Of a DNA stretch of 64,000 bases, positions 8,284-19,090 are shown one piece after another. Each line of letters opens with the position of its first letter. Positions within the stretch are counted from its first letter, which is position 1. Source of the stretch: an uncultured Colwellia sp. GTDB lineage: Bacteria > Pseudomonadota > Gammaproteobacteria > Enterobacterales > Alteromonadaceae. The notes under the pieces were generated by a model. That model saw nothing but the letters and a program-made list of their open reading frames with translations. It searched no databases and was not told the DNA's origin. The stretch spans positions 1-64,000 of the forward strand of contig CAJXQM010000007.1 in NCBI GenBank assembly GCA_913058145.1, read 5' to 3'. A program made the position numbers and the translations under genes.

Positions 8284-9453
8284 ATGATTTCTCAATTTAG
8301 CTCACTTAACTTTAATTTAGGTGAAACTGTCGACATGATACGCGATACCGTCAATGCTTTTGCACGAGATGAAATAGCACCACGTGCTGCACAGATTGAT
8401 ATTGATAATGAATTTCCAAATGATTTATGGCGTAAATTTGGTGATTTAGGTTTATTAGGCATGACCGTTGATGAAGAATACGGCGGGTCTGGCTTAGGTT
8501 ATATGGAACACATAATTGCCATGCAAGAAATCAGCAGAGCGTCGGCATCTGTTGGTTTAAGCTATGGAGCCTGTTCAAACTTATGTATTAACCAATTAAG
8601 CAAAAATGCTTCTCATGAGCAAAAATTAAAGTATTTACCAAAACTATGTTCTGGTGAACATATTGGTGCATTAGCGATGAGTGAACCTAATGCGGGTTCT
8701 GACGTAGTAAGTATGAAATTGAGAGCAGATAAAAAAGGGGACAAATATATACTTAACGGTAATAAAATGTGGATAACCAATGGTCCAGATGCCAATGTAT
8801 ATATTATTTATGCTAAAACAGATACAAGCGCAGGCTCTAAAGGTATTACTGCATTTATCGTAGAAAGAGATTTCCCTGGATTTTCTCGTCATCAGAAATT
8901 AGATAAACTTGGTATGCGTGGCTCAAACACGTGTGAATTAGTATTCCAAGACTGTGAAGTACCTGCTGAAAATATATTAGGACAAGAAGGTAAAGGCGTT
9001 AGAGTATTAATGTCTGGCCTTGATTATGAACGATTAGTATTAACAGGCGGCCCATTAGGTATTATGGATGCTTGTATGGATTTAGTCGTTCCATATATTC
9101 ACGATAGAAAGCAATTTGGTCAATCTATTGGTGAATTCCAACTTGTTCAAGGCAAAATAGCTGATATGTATACGCAAATGAATGCGGCTAAATGCTACGC
9201 TTATACCGTTGCGCAAGCGTGTGACCGCGCTGAAACAACGCGTAAAGATGCTGCTGCTGTTATTTTGTACTCTGCCGAATTAGCAACAAAAATGGCATTA
9301 GACGCTATTCAACTACTTGGCGGTAATGGTTATATCAATGAATTTCCAGCGGGTCGTTTACTACGTGACGCTAAATTATATGAAATTGGTGCTGGTACGT
9401 CAGAAATTCGTCGTATGCTGATAGGTCGTGAATTGTTCAACGAATCTAAGTAG
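8284..9453 (+). CDS. liuA: isovaleryl-CoA dehydrogenase
   Basis: LiuA oxidises isovaleryl-CoA to 3-methylcrotonyl-CoA with FAD, the first committed step of leucine degradation after the keto-acid dehydrogenase. The 389-residue protein has the ACAD middle-domain motif [10 protein letters not shown]. The isovaleryl-CoA dehydrogenase signature [13 protein letters not shown] carries the catalytic base Glu249. This differs from the short-chain ACAD at 4079-5236, whose base is near the C-terminus, and makes the substrate call firm. Electrons go to ETF. The ribosome site GTAGGAA lies before the ATG. Confidence 0.96.
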   Translation: MISQFSSLNFNLGETVDMIRDTVNAFARDEIAPRAAQIDIDNEFPNDLWRKFGDLGLLGMTVDEEYGGSGLGYMEHIIAMQEISRASASVGLSYGACSNLCINQLSKNASHEQKLKYLPKLCSGEHIGALAMSEPNAGSDVVSMKLRADKKGDKYILNGNKMWITNGPDANVYIIYAKTDTSAGSKGITAFIVERDFPGFSRHQKLDKLGMRGSNTCELVFQDCEVPAENILGQEGKGVRVLMSGLDYERLVLTGGPLGIMDACMDLVVPYIHDRKQFGQSIGEFQLVQGKIADMYTQMNAAKCYAYTVAQACDRAETTRKDAAAVILYSAELATKMALDAIQLLGGNGYINEFPAGRLLRDAKLYEIGAGTSEIRRMLIGRELFNESK

Positions 9454-9498
9454 CGAGCCATCTTGTCGTTATATGGAGCAATAAGATCGTCAAAAGTA

Positions 9499-9721
9499 CT
9501 CATTGACTAGCGTCAACTCCGTGCTCTTTCCTTTTTATTGAACCATATAACTTAAAGCTGAATCACTACGATTTAGATGAAAATAAATAATCATTGCAGT
9601 AAAAAGCTAAAACACTTTGAACCAGTAATTGTTTAATTTGCAGCAAGTGAGTGCTAATACAAGGCAAAAAAGCAGAGTTGACGTTAGTCAATGAGCATTT
9701 TTCAACGCAGTATTAGTACTC
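9499..9721. repeat. composite inverted-repeat element between liuA and liuB
   Basis: The 317-bp gap 9454-9770 has no gene. It carries a 21-bp inverted repeat with a single mismatch (9499-9519 and 9675-9695; left core CATTGACTAGCGTCAAC). A second inverted repeat of 11/12 matches, GAGTGCTAATAC (9649-9660) with GTATTAGTACTC (9710-9721), encloses the right arm of the first. Such nested palindromes of about 220 bp without coding capacity look like a dispersed non-autonomous (MITE- or REP-like) element that has settled in the liu operon. Confidence 0.6.
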
Positions 9722-9770
9722 AATAGCAAAAAAGTAAACTATTACTAACAAATTTATAAGGCTCTCCCCC

Positions 9771-11378
9771 GTGGCAAAAATAATCAGTAAGATCAACACT
9801 CGCAGCCAAGATTTCTTAGACAATGCTGCACATATGCAAACCCAAGTAGATGATTTACGAGAAAAACTCAGTGAAATCAAACTTGGCGGTGGCGACAAAT
9901 CTCGTGAGCGACACATTGGACGTGGTAAGTTATTACCAAGAGACAGAGTAAATGCTTTACTTGACGATGGCTCAGCATTTTTAGAGTTTTCACAACTTGC
10001 AGCCTATAAAGTTTACGAAGATAGCGTGCCTAGTGCCGGAATTATCACAGGTATAGGCCGAGTTGCTGGGCAAGAGTGTGTAATTGTTGCCAATGATGCC
10101 ACTGTTAAAGGGGGGACTTATTACCCACTAACAGTTAAAAAACACCTTAGAGCTCAATCTATAGCACAAGAAAACAACCTACCTTGTATCTATTTAGTTG
10201 ATTCTGGTGGTGCAAATTTACCAAACCAAGATGATGTGTTTCCTGATAAAGAACACTTTGGTCGAATTTTCTTTAATCAAGCAAATATGTCAGCCAATAA
10301 TATTCCTCAAGTTGCCGTTGTTATGGGCTCTTGTACCGCCGGTGGTGCTTATGTTCCCGCAATGGCAGATGAATCTATTATCGTTAAAGAACAAGGAACA
10401 ATATTCTTAGCGGGTCCGCCACTTGTTAAAGCAGCTACGGGTGAAGTAGTTAGTGCTGAAGATTTAGGTGGTGCCGATGTACATTGTCGTATTTCAGGTG
10501 TTACCGATCATTATGCACAAAACGATCATCATGCACTTGAAATCGCACGTTCTGCGGTTGAAAATTTAAACCGAGTAAAACCGGTAACAATAGACTTTCA
10601 AGAAGTTGTGGAGCCAGCATATCCAAGTGAAGACATTTACGGCATTATTCCTAAAGATACACGCCAGCCTTACGACATACGTGAAGTTATTGCGCGTATT
10701 GTTGATGGTAGTGATTTTCACGAATTTAAAGCCCTTTATGGCAACACATTAGTCTGTGGCTTTGCCAATATCTATGGCTACCCTGTTGGTATTGTTGCCA
10801 ATAATGGTGTGCTATTTGGCGAGTCTGCTGAAAAAGGTGCCCATTTTATTCAACTTTGTGCACAACGTAAAATTCCACTGGTATTTTTACAAAACATTAC
10901 TGGTTTTATGGTGGGTAAACAGTATGAGTCAGGTGGTATAGCTAAACATGGTGCCAAAATGGTTACCGCGGTTGCTACCGCACAAGTACCTAAGTTTACT
11001 ATTTTAATCGGTGGCAGCTTTGGCGCAGGAAATTATGGCATGTGTGGTCGTGCTTATGATCCTCGCTTCTTATTTATGTGGCCGAACTCACGTATTTCAG
11101 TGATGGGTGGCGAGCAAGCTGCTGGCGTTATGGCGCAAGTAACACGTGATAAAAAAGAAAAACTAGGTGAAAGTTGGAGCGAAGCCGAAGAGCAAAGCTT
11201 TAAGCAGCCAATCATCGATGACTATGAACACCAAGGTCATCCTTATTACGCCTCAGCGCGATTATGGGATGACGGCATTATTGACCCTGCTGACACGAGA
11301 CAAGTGTTAGGTTTAGCTATTTCTGCCTCATTAAACAAAACAATTGAAGACACCAAGTTTGGCATCTTCCGTATGTAA
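9771..11378 (+). CDS. liuB: 3-methylcrotonyl-CoA carboxylase, beta (carboxyltransferase) subunit
   Basis: LiuB transfers the carboxyl group from biotin to 3-methylcrotonyl-CoA, giving 3-methylglutaconyl-CoA. The 535-residue protein has both carboxyltransferase halves. The N-half includes [18 protein letters not shown] (about 185-202). The C-half includes the acyl-CoA pocket segment [20 protein letters not shown], a signature of MCC beta subunits. It starts with GTG at 9771 after a weak ribosome site. The 317-bp gap before it, occupied by an inverted-repeat element, is unusual for a liu operon and may require a separate promoter. Confidence 0.96.
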   Translation: MAKIISKINTRSQDFLDNAAHMQTQVDDLREKLSEIKLGGGDKSRERHIGRGKLLPRDRVNALLDDGSAFLEFSQLAAYKVYEDSVPSAGIITGIGRVAGQECVIVANDATVKGGTYYPLTVKKHLRAQSIAQENNLPCIYLVDSGGANLPNQDDVFPDKEHFGRIFFNQANMSANNIPQVAVVMGSCTAGGAYVPAMADESIIVKEQGTIFLAGPPLVKAATGEVVSAEDLGGADVHCRISGVTDHYAQNDHHALEIARSAVENLNRVKPVTIDFQEVVEPAYPSEDIYGIIPKDTRQPYDIREVIARIVDGSDFHEFKALYGNTLVCGFANIYGYPVGIVANNGVLFGESAEKGAHFIQLCAQRKIPLVFLQNITGFMVGKQYESGGIAKHGAKMVTAVATAQVPKFTILIGGSFGAGNYGMCGRAYDPRFLFMWPNSRISVMGGEQAAGVMAQVTRDKKEKLGESWSEAEEQSFKQPIIDDYEHQGHPYYASARLWDDGIIDPADTRQVLGLAISASLNKTIEDTKFGIFRM

Positions 11379-11402
11379 CCGTATAGAACAAGGGTACTTA
11401 TT

Positions 11403-12191
11403 ATGAATACCAATAACGACACGGTTTTGTTAGAAGTTAATGAGCAAGGTATTGCCACAGTCACTTTAAACAATCCTGATAAACACAATGCTTTTGATGA
11501 TGTCATCATTAAACAGTTAACTGATATTTTTGATGATATCAGTAAGCGAGATGACATTAGCATTATGATTTTAGCCTCAAACGGTAAAAGTTTTAGTGCA
11601 GGAGCTGACTTAGGTTGGATGAAACGTATGGCTGGTTACTCGTATGAAGATAACCTGAAAGATGCCAACGCATTAGCGCAAATGTTAAAAGCGTTGAACT
11701 TCTTGCCACAAACGACTATCGCCAAAATTCAAGGTGCCGCTTTTGGTGGTGCTGTTGGTTTAGCTAGCTGTTGCGACATTGTTATCGCAAGCACTAAAGC
11801 AAGTTTTTGTTTAAGTGAAGTCAAGTTGGGCTTGATACCCGCAACAATCAGCCCTTATGTTGTTGATGCCATTGGGTTAAAAGCCAGCCGTCGATACTTT
11901 CAAACTGCCGAACGTTTCTTTGCTGACAAAGCACAGCAACTTGGCTTAGTAGATGAAATGGTCGCGCCTGAAGAATTAACTAATGAAGTTAATTCGATGG
12001 TAGCTAAGTTATTAGCGAATGGTAGCCAAGCTAGACGACAGGCAAAAAAACTCAGCCAAGATGTCGCCTTTCAACCAATTGATGACAACTTACTCAAAGA
12101 CACTAGTGAGCGTATAGCAGCGATTCGCGTATCAACTGAAGGACAAGAAGGTTTAACCGCTTTTTTTGAGAAACGAACGCCTAACTGGTAA
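11403..12191 (+). CDS. liuC: 3-methylglutaconyl-CoA hydratase
   Basis: LiuC adds water to 3-methylglutaconyl-CoA to give HMG-CoA. It is a 262-residue crotonase-fold protein with SAGADLGWM (about 65-73), GAAFGGAVGL (about 111-120) and the acid Glu139 in LSEVKLGLIPATISPYV. The first glutamate of ordinary enoyl-CoA hydratases is absent, as is typical for this subfamily. It lies between the two carboxylase subunit genes, which is the usual liuBCD order. Confidence 0.93.
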   Translation: MNTNNDTVLLEVNEQGIATVTLNNPDKHNAFDDVIIKQLTDIFDDISKRDDISIMILASNGKSFSAGADLGWMKRMAGYSYEDNLKDANALAQMLKALNFLPQTTIAKIQGAAFGGAVGLASCCDIVIASTKASFCLSEVKLGLIPATISPYVVDAIGLKASRRYFQTAERFFADKAQQLGLVDEMVAPEELTNEVNSMVAKLLANGSQARRQAKKLSQDVAFQPIDDNLLKDTSERIAAIRVSTEGQEGLTAFFEKRTPNW

Positions 12192-12220
12192 ACCAAATAA
12201 GCGTCGAGTTCCCCTTACTC

Positions 12221-12240
12221 AGTGATACTAAGTGATACTA
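12221..12240. repeat. 10-bp tandem duplication before liuD
   Basis: AGTGATACTA occurs twice in direct tandem (12221-12230, 12231-12240) in the 70-bp gap between liuC and liuD. It is probably a slippage product and leaves the ribosome site of liuD intact. Confidence 0.8.
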
Positions 12241-12261
12241 AAAGATTAAAAGGATAGATAA

Positions 12262-14307
12262 ATGTTCAGTAAAATTTTAATTGCCAACCGTGGTGAAATT
12301 GCCTGCCGCATTATTAAAACAGCCAAGCAAATGGGTGTATTAACCGTTGCCGTTTATTCAGATGCCGATAAAGATTCGTTGCATGTTCATATGGCTGATG
12401 AAGCCGTATACATTGGCCCTTCACCATCACGTGAAAGCTATTTGTTAGGTGATAAAGTCATCGCTGCAGCCAAGAAAACAGGGGCTCAAGCGATTCACCC
12501 TGGTTATGGATTCTTATCTGAAAATGCCGGTTTTTGTCGTAGCTGTGCCGCTGAAAACATTGTTTTTATTGGCCCTCCTGTTGCAGCTATAGAAGCGATG
12601 GGTTCAAAATCTGCCGCTAAAAACATTATGGAAAAAGCCAATGTGCCTTTAGTGCCTGGTTACCATGGTGATGATCAGTCACGCGATATCATCAAAAAAG
12701 CCGCTGACGACATGGGCTATCCTGTACTATTAAAAGCTACTGCTGGTGGCGGTGGTAAAGGCATGCGCCAAGTTTGGAGCGAAGCTGAATTTGATGAAGG
12801 TTTAGAAGCAGCAAAACGTGAATCGATGTCATCATTTGGTGATGACACCATGTTAGTTGAAAAATATTTAACGCAACCTCGACATGTTGAGATCCAAGTT
12901 TTTTGTGATAACCACAACAATGCTGTTTATTTATTTGAACGTGATTGTTCAGTACAGCGTCGCCATCAAAAAGTCATTGAAGAAGCGCCTGCCTTTAGTA
13001 TGAGCGAAGAGTTACGTGCTCAAATGGGCGAATCTGCAATTAAATCTGCCCAAGCGATAGGCTATCAAGGTGCTGGTACTGTTGAGTTTTTACTTGATTT
13101 TGATGGTTCTTTCTATTTCATGGAAATGAACACCCGATTACAAGTTGAACACCCTGTTACTGAGATGATCAGTGGACAAGATTTAGTAGAATGGCAATTA
13201 CGTGTAGCTGCTGGTGAATACCTGCCAAAAACACAAGAACAACTCGTGCTTAATGGGTATGCTTTTGAAGCGCGTATTTATGCAGAAGATCCTAATAACG
13301 ACTTTTTACCTGCAACAGGAAAATTGACACTGTTAAAAACACCCATTGAGAGCGAACATGTTCGTATAGATACTGGTGTTCGTCAAGGTGATGAAGTTAG
13401 TGTGTATTACGATCCGATGATTGCTAAATTAATTGTCTGGGATGAAAATCGTGAGAAAGCACTCCAGCGCTTAGCAAAAGCATTAAGTGAGTATCGTATC
13501 AATGGTGTAACAACTAATATTGATTTTCTTTATAATTTAGCCACATCAGCTCCGTTTAAAGCGGCCGATATTGATACGGGTTTTATTGAAAAAAATCATG
13601 ACCTAATTTTTCATAACGACGAAAAACCGTTAGTTAATGAGTTACCTATAGCTGCTTTATTTCTTATTCTATCTAAAGAAAACAAAGCGAAAAAACAGGC
13701 GCAACAAAGTAATGACCCACATTCACCTTGGTATAAGGCTAATGCGTGGCGTCTAAATGAAGCAAATTTACATACCATCGTACTAGCGCATAATGATACT
13801 GAGTATTCGGTGACTGTTGAGCAAAAACGCCAAGGTAATGATGCCTATTATTCAATTGATGTAAATGGTGAAAAATTTGATTGCCAAGGCGAGATATTAA
13901 CAACACCGCTTAATGATGACACTATAGTAGCTACGGTTAACGGACATCGTAGTCAAACGACCTTTAATCATTTTGAAAATAACATTAGCCTATACAGAAC
14001 TAATGGCGTGTTTAATTTCACCCATATATTACCTGACTGTGGTCAGAGTGACGACGATGACAATCATGGTGGTTTAGTAGCACCAATGAATGGCACTATG
14101 GTCAGTGTTTTAGTTGAGGCAGGCGAACAGGTTAGTAAAGGTCAAGCTTTAGTAATCATGGAAGCAATGAAAATGGAACATACGATCAAAGCGCCAAGTG
14201 ATGGCACTATTGATGAAATATTCTTCCATAAAGGTGACATGGTTGACGGTGGTGCTGAGTTATTAGCGTTTACTGCACAAGAAAAACCTAGCGAAGAGGC
14301 GGAGTAA
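12262..14307 (+). CDS. liuD: 3-methylcrotonyl-CoA carboxylase, alpha (biotin) subunit
   Basis: This subunit carboxylates its own biotin with ATP and bicarbonate and passes the group to LiuB. The order of domains is biotin carboxylase N-domain ([16 protein letters not shown] at the start), ATP-grasp with the glycine loop [12 protein letters not shown] (about 155-166), biotin carboxylase C-domain, a linker typical of MCC alpha, and a C-terminal biotinyl domain. The biotin acceptor is Lys637 in EAMKMEH. The 681 residues fit the family. The stop is followed after 2 bp by liuE, so the two are probably translationally coupled. Confidence 0.96.
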   Translation: MFSKILIANRGEIACRIIKTAKQMGVLTVAVYSDADKDSLHVHMADEAVYIGPSPSRESYLLGDKVIAAAKKTGAQAIHPGYGFLSENAGFCRSCAAENIVFIGPPVAAIEAMGSKSAAKNIMEKANVPLVPGYHGDDQSRDIIKKAADDMGYPVLLKATAGGGGKGMRQVWSEAEFDEGLEAAKRESMSSFGDDTMLVEKYLTQPRHVEIQVFCDNHNNAVYLFERDCSVQRRHQKVIEEAPAFSMSEELRAQMGESAIKSAQAIGYQGAGTVEFLLDFDGSFYFMEMNTRLQVEHPVTEMISGQDLVEWQLRVAAGEYLPKTQEQLVLNGYAFEARIYAEDPNNDFLPATGKLTLLKTPIESEHVRIDTGVRQGDEVSVYYDPMIAKLIVWDENREKALQRLAKALSEYRINGVTTNIDFLYNLATSAPFKAADIDTGFIEKNHDLIFHNDEKPLVNELPIAALFLILSKENKAKKQAQQSNDPHSPWYKANAWRLNEANLHTIVLAHNDTEYSVTVEQKRQGNDAYYSIDVNGEKFDCQGEILTTPLNDDTIVATVNGHRSQTTFNHFENNISLYRTNGVFNFTHILPDCGQSDDDDNHGGLVAPMNGTMVSVLVEAGEQVSKGQALVIMEAMKMEHTIKAPSDGTIDEIFFHKGDMVDGGAELLAFTAQEKPSEEAE

Positions 14308-14309
14308 TC

Positions 14310-15224
14310 ATGTTATCAACTAAATTACCACAACACGTAAAAATTGTTGAAGTAGGCCCTAGAGATGGTTTACAAAATGAAGCGACTCCTATTAGTGCTG
14401 ACGATAAAATCAACTTGATAGAAAAACTTGCTGATGCGGGTGTTAATTATATTGAAAGTGGCAGTTTTGTATCACCTAAGTGGGTGCCACAAATGGGTAC
14501 TTCTACTGAAGTATTTGAAAAAGTAAATCGCATTGAAGGAGTAACTTATGCTGCATTAACGCCTAACCTGCGCGGTTTTGAAGCAGCAGTGGCAGTGAAT
14601 GCTGACGAGGTCGCTATTTTCGGCGCTGCATCTCAAAGCTTTAGCCAAAAAAATATAAATTGCTCTATTGAAGAAAGCCTTGAGCGTTTCGCCCCTATTA
14701 TGGAAGCCGCTAAAAAAGCTAATATTAAAGTACGTGGTTATGTTTCTTGTGTATTAGGCTGCCCTTATGAAGGTGATATAGAGCCAGAGCAAGTGGCTTT
14801 AGTCGCTGAAAAACTACTTGCCATGGGGTGTTATGAAATATCCTTAGGTGACACTGTAGGTGTTGGCAACCCAGCTAGCGTAACAAAAATGATACAAGCC
14901 GTTAGCGCACGTGTACCGGTAGAAAAGCTAGCCGTGCATTTTCATGATACCTATGGGCAAGCATTAACCAATATTTACGCGGCATTACAGCTGGGCGTTA
15001 GTGTTGTTGACAGTGCCATTGCCGGTTTAGGCGGCTGTCCTTATGCTAAAGGAGCCTCAGGCAATGTAGCCACTGAAGATGTTGTTTATATGCTTAATGG
15101 TTTAGGTATAACAACAGGCATCGATTTGACAAAACTACTACAAGCGGGGTGGTTTATTAGTGATAAATTAGGTAAAGCACCTATATCTAAAGTATCAAAT
15201 ACTTACCTTTCACAAGAAGAATAG
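14310..15224 (+). CDS. liuE: hydroxymethylglutaryl-CoA lyase
   Basis: LiuE splits HMG-CoA into acetoacetate and acetyl-CoA, the last step of this block. The 304-residue TIM-barrel has [12 protein letters not shown] with Arg18 and Asp19, the metal histidines in HFHDTYG (210 and 212), and the active-site Cys243 in [14 protein letters not shown]. It starts 2 bp after liuD and ends the operon. No acetoacetyl-CoA synthetase or CoA-transferase gene follows, so acetoacetate must be activated by an enzyme encoded elsewhere. Confidence 0.96.
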   Translation: MLSTKLPQHVKIVEVGPRDGLQNEATPISADDKINLIEKLADAGVNYIESGSFVSPKWVPQMGTSTEVFEKVNRIEGVTYAALTPNLRGFEAAVAVNADEVAIFGAASQSFSQKNINCSIEESLERFAPIMEAAKKANIKVRGYVSCVLGCPYEGDIEPEQVALVAEKLLAMGCYEISLGDTVGVGNPASVTKMIQAVSARVPVEKLAVHFHDTYGQALTNIYAALQLGVSVVDSAIAGLGGCPYAKGASGNVATEDVVYMLNGLGITTGIDLTKLLQAGWFISDKLGKAPISKVSNTYLSQEE

Positions 15225-15289
15225 CACAAGAAAAAGCTTACTAAGAATAGCTATTTGTATTATTAAATGTAAACATAAAAACCTTGAAT

Positions 15290-15326
15290 TCCTTGAATAA
15301 AGTTGTCAAGATCTTCAAGGATTTTT
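15290..15326 (+). terminator. probable intrinsic terminator of the liu operon
   Basis: TCCTTGAA (15290-15297) pairs with TTCAAGGA (15314-15321) and is followed by TTTTT. It lies 65 bp after the liuE stop. The loop is long (16 nt) but contains some further pairing. Confidence 0.65.
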
Positions 15327-15511
15327 ATACTTATGAACGTTTTCATCTTATCATCATAAAAATTTAAGCCTTCATACACATTTTATCTTAGAAATACGTA
15401 ATATCTTCACACTCATTTCATCTTAAACAAAGCTCAAGCTAGCGATGTTATCAAAAACCTCATACACTTAGAATAATTAATAATAAATTTTTAATCTTAT
15501 AACAATAAGCT

Positions 15512-16687
15512 ATGACTAAAAAACGTAACTATGTTGATAGTAAAAATGCTTTAGTACTCACAGGTGGTGGCGCGCGTGCTGCTTATCAAGTGGGTGTATT
15601 ATCCGCAATAGCCAAATTCATCCCGAGAAACCATGGTATTCCCTTCCCTATTCTATCTGGAACCTCAGCAGGAGCTATCAATACCACCGCCTTAGGTTGC
15701 TACGCGTCATGCTTTAATTTAGGTGTGAAAAAACTAGAATGGATATGGAAAAATTTAGACACAGAAAAAATTTATCATACTGATGCCAAAGGCGTTTTTG
15801 GCCATATTGGAAAAGGTATGTTAGCTAGCTTTCAAGCTGACTATGCTAATAAATCACCTCGTAGCTTATTGAACAATGCACCACTCAGAAGTTTACTCAA
15901 CTCTGTTATGAATTTTAAACGTATTGACAACAATATTTTACGTGGTTATTTGTCAGCCATTGCAGTAACTGCATCGAGTTATAGTACCGGAAATTCGATT
16001 AGTTTCTATCAAGCAGAAGATACTACTCAACCATGGGAAAGAGCAAAACGTTGCGGTCAAGCAACTCAACTAAATAGCGAACATTTAATGGCATCTTCGG
16101 CCATTCCATTAGTTTTTCCATCAATAAAAATAAATAATCAATATTTTGGTGATGGATCAGTACATCAATTATCACCACTTAGTCCTGCTATTCACCTAGG
16201 TGCTGAACGTATCTTTGTTATCGGTGTTGATCAACCTAAAACGTCCTTACATGCGAATGAAAATAATCCACACCCACCCACAGCTGCAACAATTGCCGGT
16301 CACCTGCTAGACTCCATATTTGCCGATACTATGAATAGTGATTTAGAACGAATGGTACGTATTAATGAGACACTAAAGTTAATTCCAGAAAGCAAAAAAG
16401 ATAATATAGAAGGTTTGAAACATATCGACAGTTTTATTATTAATCCAAGTCATGATTTTAATGCCATAGCACTCAATTACTATTATGATTTACCTTTACC
16501 TGTTCGGCTATTGTTACGTAGTGCAGGTATTAATAGCGATTCTGAATCAAGTATTCTTAGTTATCTATTATTTGAAAAAAATTTTTGTGCTGAATTAATA
16601 AAGTTGGGGTTTGAAGATGCTATGGAGCAAGAAAATAAAATTAAAGATTTTTTAAATTTATATCCTGCTACCAAACATCAAAAATAA
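15512..16687 (+). CDS. patatin-like phospholipase
   Basis: This is a predicted serine acyl hydrolase of the patatin/RssA type, cutting phospholipid or related acyl esters. The oxyanion loop is GGGAR (residues 18-22), the nucleophile Ser52 lies in GTSAGA, and the catalytic Asp214 is in FGDGS, where most members have DGG/DGA. The 391 residues exceed the core domain, with an extra C-terminal part of about 120 residues. No signal peptide or membrane helix is visible, so it is probably cytoplasmic or loosely membrane-bound. It stands alone, with the convergent antiporter gene 8 bp beyond its end. Confidence 0.88.
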   Translation: MTKKRNYVDSKNALVLTGGGARAAYQVGVLSAIAKFIPRNHGIPFPILSGTSAGAINTTALGCYASCFNLGVKKLEWIWKNLDTEKIYHTDAKGVFGHIGKGMLASFQADYANKSPRSLLNNAPLRSLLNSVMNFKRIDNNILRGYLSAIAVTASSYSTGNSISFYQAEDTTQPWERAKRCGQATQLNSEHLMASSAIPLVFPSIKINNQYFGDGSVHQLSPLSPAIHLGAERIFVIGVDQPKTSLHANENNPHPPTAATIAGHLLDSIFADTMNSDLERMVRINETLKLIPESKKDNIEGLKHIDSFIINPSHDFNAIALNYYYDLPLPVRLLLRSAGINSDSESSILSYLLFEKNFCAELIKLGFEDAMEQENKIKDFLNLYPATKHQK

Positions 16688-16695
16688 GCAAAAGA

Positions 16696-18663
16696 TTAAA
16701 TACCCTCTTGTATATACCTATCTGCTCCTTCTACTCCTCTTGGCTTTCCACGAATAATCAAGGTGTCTTGATTTTGTAAAATAGTGTTTTCTTCAGGTGA
16801 TTCACATTCAATATCACCACGGCGTAAAGCAATAATATTCACTTTACGTTTTCCAAGGTTTAATGACTCAATGCTTCTACCACAACCAAAAGAATCATCA
16901 TTAATCAAAGTTGCGTGAGCAAATTCAATTCTATCAATAGCGTCAGGGCTCATATCAGTGTGCTCTCCCTGAAAGAAGCCATGTAAATGGTTATAATGGT
17001 TTTTACGCTCTTTTTGTACACGGCGCATAATACGAGAAAACGGTACACCTGTAAGTGATAGCACTTGTGAAACTAACATTAAGCTACCTTCTAAGCTTTC
17101 TGGAACCACTTCATTTGCACCAGCATCATATAAGATATCTAAATGATCATCATTACGTGTACGTACCAGAATAGGTACGTTAGGTGATAAAGAACGTACT
17201 TTTTGAATAACCTCCAATGACTGTTTATCTTCACCAAACGCGATCACTACTAATTTAGCTTGAGATAGGTGCGCGGCATTGAGCAGTTCTGTTTGTCTTG
17301 ATGACCCAAATAATACATTTTCTCCTGCTTCACGAGCTGTTCGGGTACGCAGAGGATCAATATCAATGGCTACAAAATCAATTGATTCTTGTTTTAGGAA
17401 ACGACTAACTGTTTGACCTATTCGGCCAAAACCACAAATAATCACATGATCTTTCAAGTTTTCATTTTCTGGCAATTGTTCTAGATCATCAGTTGTAGTC
17501 GATTTTTCCTGACTTAAAAAGAGTGACCATGAGCGAGCATGGTCAATCATATACGGCGTAATAGCCATACTGATAACACCCGCACCAAGTAACATCGATG
17601 ACACATCGCTTGGCAATAATTTTACTTGATTAGCAAGGGCAATAAGTACAAAACCAAATTCACCCATTTGAGCCAACATTAGTCCTGATGCCCAAGCATT
17701 TTTTGGAGATTCCCCTGCACGTGTGGCTAACACTTTAATCACTATCACTTTAACTAACATAAAGCTAAGCATGATGGCGAGTAGACTCAGAGGTGATGAT
17801 ACTAACAAAGCAACATCAAGCTTCATACCGACAGTAATAAAAAACAAACCTAATAAAATATCACGATAAGGCCTAATATCTGCTTCTAATTGATGTTTAT
17901 ATTCACTTTCACTTAGCATCATACCCGCTAAAAAAGCGCCTAATGCCATAGATAAACCAAACCATTGTGTAATTGCTGAGGCTAATAAGGTAACTAAAAG
18001 TGTTGTTAAAACAAAAAGTTCATCTGTTCTTACTTGAGCAATAATATTGAACACTTTAGGTAACAACCATTTACCGATAAATAATAATAACGTGACAACC
18101 ACAACACCTTTAAGGATCGCAATACCTAAAGCCCAAATCATAGAAGTATCACTGTCTAGTGCTAACATGGGAATAATAATAAGTAGTGGCACTACTGCGA
18201 CATCTTGAAATAATAATATAGCGACCGATAATTGACCTGATTTACGCTTCATTGCGCCTGTTTCACTTAGTTGTCTAATAACAATAGCAGTAGAAGATAA
18301 GGCTAAAATACCACCGACTACAAAAGCGGATTCAAAGCTAAGGCCAAATAACATACTGGCAATCGTAAAAATTAATAAGGATATACCAACTTGTAAACTT
18401 CCCACCGCCAGCACTAAATGCCGCATTGCCATCAAACGGGGTAAAGAGAACTCTAAACCCAAAGTAAATAATAAAAAAACAATACCCAATTCAGCAAAAT
18501 GATCATAATCAACTTGGTCTTGAGCTATATTTAAACCATGTTCACCCACTAACATACCTGCCACAAGGTAAGCTAAAATAGCAGGCAGTTTTAAACGACG
18601 AAATAGCCATACAATAAATACGGCACTAGATAGAATAGCTAAGATTTCAAGATGTCCGTTCAC
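16696..18663 (-). CDS. CPA2-family monovalent cation:proton antiporter with TrkA domains
   Basis: This 655-residue membrane protein has an N-terminal CPA2 exchanger domain of about 12 helices (residues 5-380). A cytoplasmic RCK/TrkA-N domain with the nucleotide motif CGFGRIGQTVSRFL follows (about 410-530), and a TrkA-C domain ends it. This is the KefB/KefC/YbaL type of K+/H+ antiporter. It is predicted to export potassium in exchange for protons under pH or electrophile control, gated by nucleotide binding. No KefF/KefG ancillary gene is next to it, and glutathione control cannot be claimed. It is monocistronic with a 427-bp region upstream. Confidence 0.9.
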   Translation of the reverse strand: MNGHLEILAILSSAVFIVWLFRRLKLPAILAYLVAGMLVGEHGLNIAQDQVDYDHFAELGIVFLLFTLGLEFSLPRLMAMRHLVLAVGSLQVGISLLIFTIASMLFGLSFESAFVVGGILALSSTAIVIRQLSETGAMKRKSGQLSVAILLFQDVAVVPLLIIIPMLALDSDTSMIWALGIAILKGVVVVTLLLFIGKWLLPKVFNIIAQVRTDELFVLTTLLVTLLASAITQWFGLSMALGAFLAGMMLSESEYKHQLEADIRPYRDILLGLFFITVGMKLDVALLVSSPLSLLAIMLSFMLVKVIVIKVLATRAGESPKNAWASGLMLAQMGEFGFVLIALANQVKLLPSDVSSMLLGAGVISMAITPYMIDHARSWSLFLSQEKSTTTDDLEQLPENENLKDHVIICGFGRIGQTVSRFLKQESIDFVAIDIDPLRTRTAREAGENVLFGSSRQTELLNAAHLSQAKLVVIAFGEDKQSLEVIQKVRSLSPNVPILVRTRNDDHLDILYDAGANEVVPESLEGSLMLVSQVLSLTGVPFSRIMRRVQKERKNHYNHLHGFFQGEHTDMSPDAIDRIEFAHATLINDDSFGCGRSIESLNLGKRKVNIIALRRGDIECESPEENTILQNQDTLIIRGKPRGVEGADRYIQEGI

Positions 18664-19090
18664 ATAGATTCCTTAAAAATGATAGGCACTATTGCCAAAT
18701 AAAATTTTTTGCCGTCAAGTTAATGACAATAAAACGGATAACAGCGTTTATCAAAATTTTATTGTAATAAATAAACTAATAATAAAATAGTTAACAGGGT
18801 TATCAATAAATAGTTTTATCTCACAAGCAAGGCTACTATATAGTGAGGCACAAGTATGTAAAAATTGAATATACTTGATAATACAACATCATCGTTCCAT
18901 ACGTTTACGGTATTAAAAATTTTAACGGGCAGATAGAGCTTTATACCTATGACTATTCATAATATATGATTTAGACAAGACACTGATTATAGAGAATAAC
19001 TTCTCCATTCTAACAAAAACAACAACCTATTAAATGATTTAAACTCCACCGTAGAAGTACTTAAGTCTGGTTTGATGTGTGAACGTTAAG
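18664..19090. other. AT-rich gap upstream of the antiporter gene
   Basis: These 427 bp hold no reading frame I can support. The part near 18664-18800 should contain the antiporter promoter. An imperfect palindrome ATACGTTTACGGTAT lies near 18899-18913 and resembles, but does not match, the LiuR-like site at 7787. No terminator for the downstream-facing gene at 19091 is obvious. Confidence 0.5.

Noticed and set aside
18895-18915. ATACGTTTACGGTAT as a second LiuR operator
   Set aside because: The halves are imperfect and the site is about 240 bp from the antiporter start, a gene with no link to leucine breakdown.
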